Below, in pieces: positions 16,215 through 25,298 of a DNA stretch of 64,000 bases. Position 1 is the stretch's first letter. Each line of letters starts with the position of its first letter. Origin of the DNA: JAXHLG01 sp034522495 (GTDB lineage: Bacteria > Patescibacteriota > Minisyncoccia > Moranbacterales > DUUL01); NCBI GenBank assembly GCA_034522495.1, contig JAXHLG010000002.1, forward strand, positions 1,178,001-1,242,000. Direction: 5' to 3'. Both the position numbers and the translations under genes were made by a program. The notes under the pieces were generated by a model. The model was given only the letters and a program-made list of their open reading frames with translations, was not told where the DNA came from and ran no database searches.

Positions 16215-16976
16215 TTAAGCTATCACCCAAACTGAACTCCCTGCTACCAGCAAAATCGCTGAATGCCGTCCCAAGACCTTTCTTACTAACTCCATCAAAT
16301 TCCTGTTTCTGGCATATTTCATCCTCTTGGGACCAATGATCGCCAGTAAACCTTTTTCTCCGTCTTTGAGTTTGTAAGGGGACACGATCATGGAGCAATT
16401 TTTAGCCTCTTTCATAGGGTTTTCCTCGCCGATGAAAATTTCCGTTTCGTTGTTTTTAACTCGGGAAAGAATCTTATCCACGTTCTCATCGATCATATCC
16501 AAAGACATCACCAGCCGGCTCAAATCATCCCTGTTTTCAAATTCCGGATCTTCCAGTAAGGTATGCATTCCAAAATCGTAGAATTCTTTCTTGTCCACAA
16601 TTCCGCTGATAGCCAAGCATTGGGACATGGAAGACAGCAACTTGGCCGTGGTTCTCTCCAGCCGGGCATTCTTGGCTCTTAGTTTCAAAAGTTCCATCTC
16701 CAGCCTTTTTTGGTACTGCCGGGAGGACTCCTTTTGCTCCATCAAGTTATCGATAAAGTACCTATACCCCTTGTCCGAAGGAATCCGGCCGGAGGAGATA
16801 TGCGGCTTTGCGATATAGCCGTTTTCTTCCAGCTCCACCATCTCGTTACGGATGGTGGCCGAGGAAAAAGGCAGGTTATATTTCTCTTTTAAATGTCCGC
16901 TGCTAACCGGATTGGCAGTATCGGTATATTCCCGAATAATGGTCTTCAAAATCTGATTCTGCCTATCTGAAAGCAT
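16215..16976 (-). CDS. hrcA: Heat-inducible transcription repressor HrcA
   Basis: 253 residues, shorter than the usual about 340. N-terminal winged helix 1-75 with Q-N-Q-I-L-K-T-I-I-R-E-Y, then N-P-V-S-S, S-S-A-T-I-R-N-E-M and G-Y-I-A-K-P-H-I-S-S-G-R-I-P-S-D-K-G-Y-R, all HrcA hallmarks. The rest is a compact GAF-like part ending I-I-G-P-K-R-M-K-Y-A-R-N-R-N. The central insert domain seems reduced. HrcA represses heat-shock operons by binding CIRCE, and a CIRCE lies 68 bp upstream. First gene of hrcA - NUDIX-GrpE. Confidence 0.95.
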   Translation of the reverse strand: MLSDRQNQILKTIIREYTDTANPVSSGHLKEKYNLPFSSATIRNEMVELEENGYIAKPHISSGRIPSDKGYRYFIDNLMEQKESSRQYQKRLEMELLKLRAKNARLERTTAKLLSSMSQCLAISGIVDKKEFYDFGMHTLLEDPEFENRDDLSRLVMSLDMIDENVDKILSRVKNNETEIFIGEENPMKEAKNCSMIVSPYKLKDGEKGLLAIIGPKRMKYARNRNLMELVRKVLGRHSAILLVAGSSVWVIA

Positions 16977-17043
16977 ACAAACTTGTTAATTGTTTTGAAA
17001 GAAATACATATTAAAATATGGATTAAAATATATATTTCCTCTC

Positions 17044-17070
17044 TTAGCACTCAATTCCTACGACTGCTAA
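17044..17070. promoter_or_regulatory. CIRCE operator upstream of hrcA
   Basis: TTAGCACTC, nine bases, GACTGCTAA; the consensus right arm is GAGTGCTAA, so one base differs. It lies 68 bp before the hrcA start and supports autoregulation and heat induction of the hrcA - NUDIX-GrpE unit. No second CIRCE was found before dnaK or hsp20. Confidence 0.9.
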
Positions 17071-17139
17071 TTATATTTTATTTCATTCAAGTTTTTTGTC
17101 AATAAAAAATGGATTAGAAGAGGGCCGGCTCTGGTTGTT

Positions 17140-17580
17140 CAAAACACAAACTATTCAAAATGTAAAGCCACAGATACATTAACTCAAAAGTCAAAGCGCA
17201 AAGCGCAAAACCACAATCCAAAACCCTATATCTTAAATCCCTGTCTGCCGCCAGGCAGGCAAAATCCAAAAGATTAAAGTGCAAACTATGAATAAACTCA
17301 AAAGTCAAAGCGCAAAGCGCAAAACCATAACCCAAAACTTAAAACTTATTAGATTTAAGAGATAAGATTTATGATTTAAGAATCCAAAAAAACAAATGAT
17401 AAATTAAATAATTGGAGATTAGACATTTTATTTGGAATTAGGTATTGGAAATTAGGAATTAAAGGTTTTAAGTTTTAAATTGTGGCTTTGACTTTTGACT
17501 TTTGAGTTTTGAGTTTCCCAATCGGACATTTCATTGCGTAAAACCCCGCTTTGCGGGGCCACGCAACTTTACGTTGTAAT
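17140..17580. repeat. Low-complexity repeat region with second copy of the 214-bp block and a GC hairpin
   Basis: 17299-17513 is nearly identical to 11728-11941. 17534-17580 holds TTGCGTAAAACCCCGC / GCGGGGCCACGCAA followed by CGTTGTAATTTGTG, a hairpin unit also found at 57762-57815. A CTGCCGCCAGGCAG palindrome lies near 17246. Apart from the CIRCE at 17044 the gap 16977-17648 holds no gene. Confidence 0.7.
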
Positions 17581-17648
17581 TTGTGTTTTGTTCATTTTAA
17601 AATCTTCGTTGGGACGACACTCCCTAATACAAAAAGCATTCATTATTG

Positions 17649-18509
17649 CTATTTGGTTATCTCCTTGAGATAGTTTTTCAGGTCATCTTTAATGTCTTCT
17701 CTTTCTATGGCAAAAGACAAAATGGTTTTGAGATAATTCAGCGGATCGCCGGTGGTCATCCATTGGCCGTCTTCCACTTCTTTGACAAAACAGCTTCCGC
17801 CCTGTTGCAAATAATTTCTAATCGCGTCCACCACCCATAATTCATTGTCCTTGCCCAAGCCGGTATTCTTCAAGGATTCCACTATTTCCGGCGTTAAAAT
17901 CATCCTCCCGAAACTTGCCAGCTGTGAAGGCGCTTTGTCTATGTCCGGTTTTTCAATAATATCTTCCATCTCGTTAGTTCCTTTCTTTAGACTGACAATG
18001 CCGTATCTGTCCACTTCTTGTCTGTCCACTTTTTGAACCCCCAGAATAGGCATTTTTTGTTTGTTAAATTCCCCCACCATTTTCTTAGTAAAAGAAGATT
18101 TGGATTGGACTATGTCATCGCCGTAGCAATAGACAAAAGGCTCGTTTTCCACCAGGCTGGCCGCCGAGAGAATGGGAGTTCCGTTGCCATAAGGTCCTTT
18201 TTGCCTAACATAGATGAAGTTGGCCATCTCGGAAATTTTTCTGACCTTTTCCAATCTTTCCGTTTTTCCGCTTTTTTCCAGTTCATTCTCCAAGGCCCAG
18301 CTTTGGTCGAAATGGTCTTCCAAGGGCTTCTTATCCCACTTGGTCACCAAAATAATATCTTTTATCCCGGCTTCCACCAGCTCTTCCACCACTAGCTGGA
18401 TAACCGGCTTATCGACAATGGGAAGCATTTCTTTGGGCATGGATTTAGTGGCCGGCAAAAGCCTGGTTCCGGAACCGGCTACCGCCACAATGGCTTTTTT
18501 GACTTGCAT
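17649..18509 (-). CDS. galU: UTP-glucose-1-phosphate uridylyltransferase
   Basis: 286 residues, normal for bacterial GalU. N-terminal G-S-G-T-R-L-L-P-A-T-K-S-M-P-K-E-M-L nucleotide-binding motif, then V-D-K-P-V-I-Q, Y-V-R-Q-K-G-P-Y-G-N-G near 100, Y-C-Y-G-D-D near 128 (metal/nucleotide site), E-K-P near 185 and F-G-R-M-I-L-T near 200. It makes UDP-glucose from UTP and glucose-1-phosphate in the cytoplasm. With RmlA at 20360 it supplies activated sugars for the surface glycans of the window. Confidence 0.95.
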   Translation of the reverse strand: MQVKKAIVAVAGSGTRLLPATKSMPKEMLPIVDKPVIQLVVEELVEAGIKDIILVTKWDKKPLEDHFDQSWALENELEKSGKTERLEKVRKISEMANFIYVRQKGPYGNGTPILSAASLVENEPFVYCYGDDIVQSKSSFTKKMVGEFNKQKMPILGVQKVDRQEVDRYGIVSLKKGTNEMEDIIEKPDIDKAPSQLASFGRMILTPEIVESLKNTGLGKDNELWVVDAIRNYLQQGGSCFVKEVEDGQWMTTGDPLNYLKTILSFAIEREDIKDDLKNYLKEITK

Positions 18510-18531
18510 ATTTTATTTTTTTAATTATTAC

Positions 18532-18678
18532 GGGACTGTTTCCAAACACCGTTTTAGTACAAAATTTCTTATTTTTTAGATAAATTTTTCAAACAATTTT
18601 TGGAAAATTTAGCAAAAAAGGTGGGGTTGCAGCCCCGCTGAAGCGGGATAAATAAAAACGGTGCTTGGAAACAGTCCC
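18532..18678. repeat. Repeat family I, full copy with 24-bp TIRs
   Basis: Starts GGGACTGTTTCCAAACACCG and ends with its near-perfect inverse (one mismatch over about 24 bp). The core includes GGAAAATTTAGCAAAAAAGG, also present in the copy at 51189-51295. One further end is at 4932. Non-coding and MITE-like. Confidence 0.8.
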
Positions 18679-18758
18679 ATTACACGACAAAATATTTGAT
18701 TTCATCCTAACCCATGAAATAAGAAAAAACAACTCTCTCCGACTTAAGCGTTTGCTCC

Positions 18759-20342
18759 CTAGTTAACTCGGAAAAGCTTGCAGAAGGAATCGATATAGTT
18801 TAGCTGCAAAATTAAAAGATGGCAATTATCAGGGTCTTTCTTGATTTGCTTGAGAATATGATCATCTAAAATCTTCTTTATCTCCCTGGATTTCAATACT
18901 TTCAGCAGCTCTTTCTTGTGAGCTTTGTAAATTTTGTAAGTATCCACCACGGAACCGCTTTTTTGCAGATAAGAAACCACTCCGACGGGCAGATATTTTC
19001 GAAGAAATTTTTTGTATAACCTCTTTTTATAATTCAAAACTCCCAGCGTTCGAGCTATCGAATCAGTTTTGTTATTAACAAAAGGGAAAAAGCCCTCTAC
19101 CGAAAAACTTCCCAAAAGCAGCTGGTGCATTTTGATATTATAATCCAGTTTAATGTAAAATTGGGATTTTTTGGGATTTTTTGATCTGATTTTCGAGCGA
19201 ATATTTTTCTCCTCAGAGCTCATTTCATTGGAAGTCCTGAAAAAAAGTCTTTTCAGCTTTCTGGAAATTTTTCTTCCAACAGTTTCCGGAAACAATATTT
19301 GATCGGCGGCGCTTCCCAAAAAAACAAACTTTAAATTATTTTCAGCCAACAGCTTCCCTAAAATCAATCGCAAGAAAATGCCCTCTTGAAAAAAATACCC
19401 GCCCGTGCGGGAAACAATATCTTTCATTTCAAAGAAAACATCAGTAGTAATTTCGTCTTTCAAATGCTCTGCATGCGGATAATTCTTTTTTAATATTTCT
19501 CCCGCTTGAATTATCTCGCCAGTCCCGCCTTCCCCGCCGACAGTAACCGCTAAAGAAGAATCTTTCTTGCTTAGTTCATGCATCATCAGATTGCTGTCCC
19601 AACCAGAGGTGAAGGTAACAGGAAGCTCTTTTTTCTTTAATAAATTTTTTATTCGGAATAAATTTTCTTTAATAGAAACTACTAGATTTTTCCCGGCGCT
19701 TAACAGATGAAACCGCCTTTTTCTTGAATAAGCAAATGGCTCAACTTTCAAATTTCCTTTTTTTAGATCAAAAACAATGCACTTGTTAGGCGTTAATTTT
19801 GCAATATCTTGAACCAGGGTTTCTTCGTGGGGAATAATATTTTCAAAATAAATAAAATCTTTGGCGGCTTCAGTGTTCAGTTTTCGCGATTTTGTTTTTT
19901 CCAAAACCTCGGCAAACTCCGTTCCGGCCGCAAAGCCTTCACTGTTTTGGTACATATAAAAAGGCAATCGAAAGCCGAATCTGGATTGAAACATTTCGGC
20001 TTTTTTCCTTTTTTCATCCACCACTAAAGCTAAAAAGATGCCATCCAATTCATTTATGGCCTCTTCCCCATAGCGATAGCGAAGATGAGAAAAAAGCTCC
20101 GCGTCGGAAGCTTTTTTTACGCCATATTTCTCATTTAACTCCTCATGATTGGAAATGTAGCCTAAGATCAAAAATAGTTTTCCTTCTTTTTTGTCATGAA
20201 AATAGCTCTTTTGAGAGTTTTTGAGATTGCCGAAGCGACTACAGCTAATAACTGACCTCCCCAGCTTGATGGTATTTTTATTTAATTCAAGCCCGCTGCT
20301 TGAAAAAGTTTTATCATATTGAATAAAAAGGTGTTCTTGCAT
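18759..20342 (-). CDS. Asparagine synthase-like protein lacking the glutaminase cysteine
   Basis: 527 residues with the two-part layout of AsnB: an N-terminal Ntn-glutaminase-like fold (L-G-Y-I-S-N-H-E-E-L-N, A-I-N-E-L-D-G-I-F-L-A near 95) and a C-terminal PP-loop domain (F-T-S-G-W-D-S-N-L near 245, then L-G-S-A-A-D near 345). The residue after Met is Gln, not Cys, so it cannot be a normal class II glutaminase. The usual S-G-G-x-D-S loop reads S-G-W-D-S. It lies between galU and the RmlA gene. Similar degenerate AsnB proteins occur in surface-glycan loci, where amidation of a sugar or peptide is suspected; that is inference. Confidence 0.75.
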   Translation of the reverse strand: MQEHLFIQYDKTFSSSGLELNKNTIKLGRSVISCSRFGNLKNSQKSYFHDKKEGKLFLILGYISNHEELNEKYGVKKASDAELFSHLRYRYGEEAINELDGIFLALVVDEKRKKAEMFQSRFGFRLPFYMYQNSEGFAAGTEFAEVLEKTKSRKLNTEAAKDFIYFENIIPHEETLVQDIAKLTPNKCIVFDLKKGNLKVEPFAYSRKRRFHLLSAGKNLVVSIKENLFRIKNLLKKKELPVTFTSGWDSNLMMHELSKKDSSLAVTVGGEGGTGEIIQAGEILKKNYPHAEHLKDEITTDVFFEMKDIVSRTGGYFFQEGIFLRLILGKLLAENNLKFVFLGSAADQILFPETVGRKISRKLKRLFFRTSNEMSSEEKNIRSKIRSKNPKKSQFYIKLDYNIKMHQLLLGSFSVEGFFPFVNNKTDSIARTLGVLNYKKRLYKKFLRKYLPVGVVSYLQKSGSVVDTYKIYKAHKKELLKVLKSREIKKILDDHILKQIKKDPDNCHLLILQLNYIDSFCKLFRVN

Positions 20343-20359
20343 GAATGATAAATCAGAGT

Positions 20360-21157
20360 TTAGCTCAGTTTCTTCTTGGCGATTCTTTTGAGTTCTTCGT
20401 TGTATTCCTGGACGGCCTTGTTTACCAGGGGGTCGAAGTTTTCGTAAAGTTTTTTTTCTTTGACTATATTGCCGGCCTCCAGGAGAGTATCGAAAGTGCC
20501 GGCGTCCAGCCAGGCTCCTTCTATTTTTCCCACTTTCAGCTCTTCCCTTTCCAGATAGTAATTATGGATAGAGGTTATCTCGATTTCCCCCCGTTCTGAG
20601 GGCACGCTCTGTTTAGCCGCTTCCACGCATCGGCTGTCGTAAACATAGACCCCGGGAATAGCATAGTCGCTTATCCATTCCGAAGGCTTTTCTTCGATTT
20701 GAATAGCTTTTCCTTTTTCATCGAATTTGACTACGCCGTATCTTTCCGGATCGGGAACTTTTTTGGCAAAAACCAATCCTCCTCCGTCAAAATTTTTGAT
20801 GCTTTCGGAAAAATTGTCTTGGAAAATATTATCCCCGAGCACTAAAGCAACATTGTCTTCATCAATAAAGTCCTCGCCCAGGATAAAGGCTTCGGCCAAA
20901 CCCTTGGGCACTTTTTGGACTTTGAAATCCAGCTTGACGCCCAGCTCTTCAAACATCGAGCCTAGCAAATTGAGAAATTGTCCGGAATTGTCCGGGGAAA
21001 CTATGATCAAAATATCTTTTATGCCGGCTTTGATCAAAACATTCAAAGGATAAAAAATCATCTGGCGATCATAAACCGGCAACAGCTGCTTGCTGGTGGT
21101 AGCGGTCAAGGGAAACAGCCTGGTGGCCGTCCCTCCAGCCAGCACAATGCCTTTCAT
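20360..21157 (-). CDS. Glucose-1-phosphate thymidylyltransferase (RmlA-like)
   Basis: About 265 residues from ATG 21157; an open frame extends 44 codons upstream but overlaps the end of the previous gene, and the conserved start is M-K-G-I-V-L-A-G-G. Next come T-A-T-R-L-F-P-L-T, S-K-Q-L-L-P-V-Y-D-R-Q-M-I near 25-37, L-V-L-G-D-N near 105-110, E-E-K-P, and W-L-D-A-G-T-F-D-T-L near 215-225. It makes dTDP-glucose from dTTP and glucose-1-phosphate, first step to dTDP-rhamnose. At about 265 residues it is shorter than RmlA of enterics (about 290). RmlB, C and D are not in the window. Confidence 0.9.
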   Translation of the reverse strand: MKGIVLAGGTATRLFPLTATTSKQLLPVYDRQMIFYPLNVLIKAGIKDILIIVSPDNSGQFLNLLGSMFEELGVKLDFKVQKVPKGLAEAFILGEDFIDEDNVALVLGDNIFQDNFSESIKNFDGGGLVFAKKVPDPERYGVVKFDEKGKAIQIEEKPSEWISDYAIPGVYVYDSRCVEAAKQSVPSERGEIEITSIHNYYLEREELKVGKIEGAWLDAGTFDTLLEAGNIVKEKKLYENFDPLVNKAVQEYNEELKRIAKKKLS

Positions 21158-21161
21158 CTTT

Positions 21162-21944
21162 TTATTTTTTTGAACCATTTTTTTCTTTTTTAGGCTTATA
21201 ATATCTTGAATTGAAAAGCAGGAACAAAATCTCGCACTGGTTGGCCACGGCTTCCAGAAAGTCCTTCTCATCCTCCATCCCCGGCTCATCTTTCTTGGGC
21301 AGAATCAAAAAGGCTTTGATATAGAAATTGTCTAATTCGGAACAAAAAAGCTCCCAGCCGTTTAAAAGATTTTTCTCCTCAGATTTATTTTTGTAAAATT
21401 TTATTAAAGACTCGTTTTTTATTTTATAGCCTTTTTCTTTGCTGAATCCATTAAATTGCTTAATGAGAGTTCGCTGGTTTTCCAAGTTGACAATTTTCAA
21501 AAGCGCGTGGCTGCGCCCGGTGGCGTTGCAGACAATGCTCAAAAGCTCCGTAAAAACTTTTTCCACTTCTTTTCTGGTGGTAGGAGCCGGAATTTTCATT
21601 TTTTCCAGCAAGTCGCGTATGATAGAAAATTGGACATTGACTTTGCCCAAATACTGGAAAGTGTCCAACAGTTCTTTTTCTTTTTTCTCCAGTTTTTGGG
21701 AGAGTTGGGAAGTTTGCTGTTCCCTTTTTTTAACCACATAATCATAATGCCAGAAAACATAGACCACGGCCAGAAAACTCATACCGATAAACAGCGTCTC
21801 CAGCGTGTCTTCCGAGGCCCAAGAAGTACCCGTGTCAATAAATTGGGGTATGGTTAGAATGAGAAATAATAATACAATAAAATTGAAAACTAGGAAAATC
21901 TTGGTTTTTCTGTATGGATGAAGATTCATTTGCTTGGTTATCAA
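21162..21944 (-). CDS. Two-TM membrane protein with coiled coil and GAF-like C-terminus
   Basis: 260 residues starting at a TTG (21944) with AGGAG five bases upstream. Two membrane segments (about 14-35 and 50-68), then a coiled coil at about 70-115 (E-Q-Q-T-S-Q-L-S-Q-K-L-E-K-K-E-K-E), then a domain to about 245 whose pattern (E-V-E-K-V-F-T-E-L-L-S-I-V, late F-L-E-A-V-A-N-Q-C-E-I-L-F) resembles GAF sensor domains. No kinase or output domain follows. It ends 4 bp before rmlA, so they are probably cotranscribed. A sensor of glycan assembly is a guess. Confidence 0.6.
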   Translation of the reverse strand: MITKQMNLHPYRKTKIFLVFNFIVLLFLILTIPQFIDTGTSWASEDTLETLFIGMSFLAVVYVFWHYDYVVKKREQQTSQLSQKLEKKEKELLDTFQYLGKVNVQFSIIRDLLEKMKIPAPTTRKEVEKVFTELLSIVCNATGRSHALLKIVNLENQRTLIKQFNGFSKEKGYKIKNESLIKFYKNKSEEKNLLNGWELFCSELDNFYIKAFLILPKKDEPGMEDEKDFLEAVANQCEILFLLFNSRYYKPKKEKNGSKK

Positions 21945-21965
21945 TTAATCTCCTGCTCTGCTAAA

Positions 21966-22055
21966 TTAAGCTTCGCACATTTAGCATTCCGCGTAAATCT
22001 GCGTGATAATCCGCGTAAAATCAGCGGAGTATAGGATTTTTTGAAATTCCTATAC
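21966..22055. repeat. Repeat family B, short form
   Basis: Ends TTAAGCTTCGCACATTTAGC and AATTCCTATAC, with CGCGTAAATCTGCG and CAGCGG inside. Other copies: 36929-37050, 56129-56217 (inside family A) and 63290-63411. Two copies carry an extra inner ACCCCGT...ACGGGGT-type hairpin; this one does not. Confidence 0.75.
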
Positions 22056-22100
22056 AATAAAATAATATATTAAAATCACTGAATAAGCAAGTGAATAAGC

Positions 22101-22200
22101 AGGAATTACGCAACTGCTTTTTCGCATTGGTATCGAGATTTAAACAAGGTTTGGTTTTGTGCGGATTCTCATTTGGCTGATTAAAGCACTTCTTTAAAAA
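22101..22200. repeat. Truncated or decayed copy of repeat family A
   Basis: Starts AGGAATTACGCAACTGC and keeps an AAGGTTTGGTTTTGTGCG stretch, but the second half does not match. Lies 50 bp before a full copy. Confidence 0.6.
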
Positions 22201-22250
22201 AAGTTTCCGTTATTGAAATGCTTAAAAAACAAAAAAGTTCCAAATTTCAT

Positions 22251-22452
22251 AGGAATTACGCGATTACTCTCCGGCAATGCCGAGAACAAAGCAAGGCTTG
22301 GTTTTATGCGCACTTGCCTTTCAGGCTTGTTTAAGGTGTTTTTAAAAGAAAAACTTTTTTGTTTCTGAAAATATTTTTCGATCAGATGCAAAAACCAAGC
22401 CTTGCTTTGCTCTCTCTTTTTTAAACAATAACGAGGCAAGCGCGTAATTCCT
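22251..22452. repeat. Repeat family A, full copy
   Basis: AGGAATTACGCG to CGCGTAATTCCT with the same internal hairpin arms as 10891-11090. ATTTCA appears on both flanks, a possible short target duplication. It ends 3 bp before the stop codon of the U32 gene. Confidence 0.85.
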
Positions 22453-22455
22453 ATT

Positions 22456-23709
22456 TCAATTAACCGCTCCTTTTATCTTCCTCAGGAGGAAGACACCTTT
22501 TATCTGGCGGGAAAATTCTACCTGGAAGTATTTATCCGCGCCTCCGTGGGCCGACTCCAGCTCGTTCCCTTCTTCATCTTCTATTTTTTCTACACTGCTT
22601 ATGAAAACCTCCCGGGGAGTTACCACTTCCACTTTTTCCCCTTTTTTTAAAAAATTATGAACAAACACCTCCCTGACAAGAGACGTTTTTCTTTCCATGG
22701 AAAGCCCCGCGTACATAAACGGCGCCTCTAGGGAAGCTTTTTCTTGCAAATGGGGCGGTTCCTCGCCGGTTATAAATCCGGTCCAATATCCTCGGCTGGA
22801 AAGTTTCTCCAATTCTTTATACTCTTTTCCGGCTTCTTCTTTTGCAGTTTCTTTTCCTTTTTCGGCTAATGCGTCCAGAACTTTCCTGTAAGAGCGAACA
22901 ACGCAGCCGACATAGTAGGAGCTCTTGCCCCTTCCTTCTACTTTAAAACTGTCAACGCCGGCCCCGGCCAGTTCCGGTAAATATTTTATCAAATTAATGT
23001 CGTAACTGTTAAAAATATATGTACCCTGCTTGTCTTCTTCAACGTCCAACTCGAAACGATCTTTATCGTCGATAAAATTTTTATTTCTCCATTCGCTGGA
23101 TTTGTATTTCCAACGGCAAGGCTGGGCGCAGTCACCCAGATTGGCGCTTCTGCCGGTCATCCATTTGGAAAGAACGCACCTCCCGCTGTAGGCCATGCAC
23201 ATAGCGCCGTGCACAAAACATTCCAGCTCCATTGCCGGAACTTCTTTTTTGATCGCCGAAATTTCCGGCAGAGACAGCTCTCGAGCCAAAATAGTCCTCT
23301 CGATGCCCTGTTCTTGCCAAAATTTGACCGCCTCGGAGTTGGCAGCGTTGGCTTGAGTGGAAAGGTGCAAGCTGACTTCGGGAAGCTCTTTCTTGACCAT
23401 TTTCAAAACCCCCGGATCTGACAGGATTACTCCATCCGGTTTTATTTCCTTCAAAAACCGCAAATGACCCGGGAGTTCTTTCAAGTGGCTGTTGTGAGCG
23501 TAGATATTGATAGTAACATAAAATTTCTTTCCCTTTTCCCTGCAAATTCGAGCTCCTTCTCTGATTTCGTCTTTGCCGAATTGATTGATCCTGGCGCGCA
23601 AAGAAAAATCGGGGAGTCCGAAATACACCGCATCCGCTCCGAATTCCAAGGCTACTTTCAATTTTTCCAAGTTGCCTGCAGGCGCAAGCAATTCAGGCGC
23701 TTTTTTCAT
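22456..23709 (-). CDS. U32 family peptidase-like protein (TrhP/YegQ group)
   Basis: 417 residues. N-terminal P-E-L-L-A-P-A-G-N-L-E-K-L-K near 4-17, D-A-V-Y-F-G near 26, then the U32 signature E-C-F-V-H-G-A-M-C-M-A-Y-S-G-R-C near 162-177 followed by D-C-A-Q-P-C-R-W near 193-200, whose cysteines probably hold a metal cluster. Family members are linked to tRNA (ho5U34) or rRNA hydroxylation rather than proteolysis. The two groups cannot be separated here. No SD. It stands alone between repeat elements and the divergent ychF gene. Confidence 0.88.
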   Translation of the reverse strand: MKKAPELLAPAGNLEKLKVALEFGADAVYFGLPDFSLRARINQFGKDEIREGARICREKGKKFYVTINIYAHNSHLKELPGHLRFLKEIKPDGVILSDPGVLKMVKKELPEVSLHLSTQANAANSEAVKFWQEQGIERTILARELSLPEISAIKKEVPAMELECFVHGAMCMAYSGRCVLSKWMTGRSANLGDCAQPCRWKYKSSEWRNKNFIDDKDRFELDVEEDKQGTYIFNSYDINLIKYLPELAGAGVDSFKVEGRGKSSYYVGCVVRSYRKVLDALAEKGKETAKEEAGKEYKELEKLSSRGYWTGFITGEEPPHLQEKASLEAPFMYAGLSMERKTSLVREVFVHNFLKKGEKVEVVTPREVFISSVEKIEDEEGNELESAHGGADKYFQVEFSRQIKGVFLLRKIKGAVN

Positions 23710-23927
23710 GAATAATTGTATTATGTATTATGAATCATGTATTATGAATAAAGAGAATAAAAAGCGCGCAACGCAAATCTACCCGATATTTATTGAATAT
23801 CATTGTAACTTTATTTGACAAATGAGGCAAGAAGAAAGATAATTGTTCCATTGCTTCATTGTTAATTGTTTGATTTTTTGAAAATTTTTAACAATGAAAC
23901 AATTTAACAATTGAACAATTGAGCTAC

Positions 23928-25004
23928 ATGCAAATCGGCATCGTCGGGCTTCCTAATGTGGGTAAGTCCACCCTTTTCAAGGCCCTGACCAAAATCCAAG
24001 TGGATATCAATAACTACCCTTTCTGCACTATCGAGCCCAATGTCGGAATAGTGGAAGTGCCGGATGAGAGAGTGGACAAATTGGCTGAAATTTCGGGCTC
24101 CGGAAAAAAAATATACTCTCCGATCGAATTTGTCGACATCGCGGGGCTGGTCAAAGGCGCCGCCGAGGGTCATGGACTGGGAAATCAATTTTTGCACAAT
24201 ATCCGGGAAGTGGACGCTATTGTTCACGTAGTCAGGCTATTTCAAGACGAGAATATTTCCCACGTGGACAAAGAAATCGACCCGGCCAGAGATATCTCCG
24301 TTATTAACACGGAACTGCTTCTGGCCGATTTGGAAACCGTCCGCAAAAGAATCGCTAAACTGGAAAAACAGGCCAAGTCGGGAGACAAAGAAACTCAAAG
24401 GGTTTTAGAGATTACCCGGCAGTTAGAGGAGGCGTTAAACGAATCCAGCGTAAAAAGAATTAAAGAATTCTTGGATCAGCTGGGAGATGAATTCGAGCTT
24501 ATCAGGGACTTGCAATTGCTTTCCTTCAAGCCGATGCTTTATGTTTTCAATACCAGCAGTCCTGAAGGCATTGAGGAACAAATAAAGAAATTCAACCTGG
24601 AAGAATTTATCAAAGAAAACTTGATAGAATATGTTGTTTTAAACATCAAAACCGAAGAAGATCTTTTGGACTTGTCTGATGAGGAAAAACAGGAACTGGA
24701 AATAAAATCGGAGCTGTCCGAGCTGATTAAAAAAAGCTACCAATTGCTAAACTTAATAACCTTTCTCACTACCGGCGAACCGGAAACCCGCGCCTGGCAA
24801 ATCCCCGAAAATTCTTCCGCCCCCAGAGCCGGTAGAGCCATTCATTCCGATTTTGAGGAAAAATTCATAAAAGCCGAGGTGGTAAGCGCCGAAGACTTAA
24901 TAAGACTCGGTTCCAAGCAAAAAGCCCGCGAAAGCGGACTCCTGAAAATGGTCGGCAAAGACTATACCGTCCGGGATGGAGATGTGATTGAGTTTAAAAT
25001 TTGA
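23928..25004 (+). CDS. ychF: Redox-regulated ATPase YchF (Obg-like)
   Basis: About 358 residues starting at the ATG before Q-I-G-I-V-G-L-P-N-V-G-K-S-T; a TTG three codons upstream is also in frame. The G1 loop G-L-P-N-V-G-K-S-T is followed by D-I-A-G-L-V-K-G-A (G3), and the variant G4 F-N-T-S-S-P-E replaces N-K-x-D, as in ATP-preferring YchF proteins. The C-terminal TGS domain shows F-L-T-T-G-E-P-E-T-R-A-W and R-A-I-H-S-D-F-E-E-K-F. YchF binds ribosomes and affects translation and stress response. It is the only gene of its unit, flanked by AACAATTGAACAATG-type low-complexity repeats. Confidence 0.97.
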   Translation: MQIGIVGLPNVGKSTLFKALTKIQVDINNYPFCTIEPNVGIVEVPDERVDKLAEISGSGKKIYSPIEFVDIAGLVKGAAEGHGLGNQFLHNIREVDAIVHVVRLFQDENISHVDKEIDPARDISVINTELLLADLETVRKRIAKLEKQAKSGDKETQRVLEITRQLEEALNESSVKRIKEFLDQLGDEFELIRDLQLLSFKPMLYVFNTSSPEGIEEQIKKFNLEEFIKENLIEYVVLNIKTEEDLLDLSDEEKQELEIKSELSELIKKSYQLLNLITFLTTGEPETRAWQIPENSSAPRAGRAIHSDFEEKFIKAEVVSAEDLIRLGSKQKARESGLLKMVGKDYTVRDGDVIEFKI

Positions 25005-25298
25005 TACATTGTTTCATTGTTCAATTGCGAATCCTTAAAATAAAACTAAAAATTGAAATAATAATGCTAAGGATACAAGAAACAAGGATACAAGGATACA
25101 AAAAAATTCGAAATTTCAAATATTTAAACCGTTTGTTTTTTATCTGTCTGGGAGTAGAAAGACCTGATTTACACAGACATAGCAGGCAGATAATTTGATG
25201 AATTGTTTCTTGTTTGATTTATTGTATCTTGTATCCTTGTATCTTTAATTTTATAAATAATCAATTACAAATCACCACTAGCTAATTGTAAATACACC

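Noticed and set aside
20360..21289. 44-residue N-terminal extension of the RmlA-like protein
   Set aside because: It overlaps the end of the preceding gene in another frame and precedes the conserved M-K-G-I-V-L-A-G-G start.
25001..25198. Open frame after ychF
   Set aside because: Made of low-complexity ACAAGGATACAAGG words; no SD, no domain.
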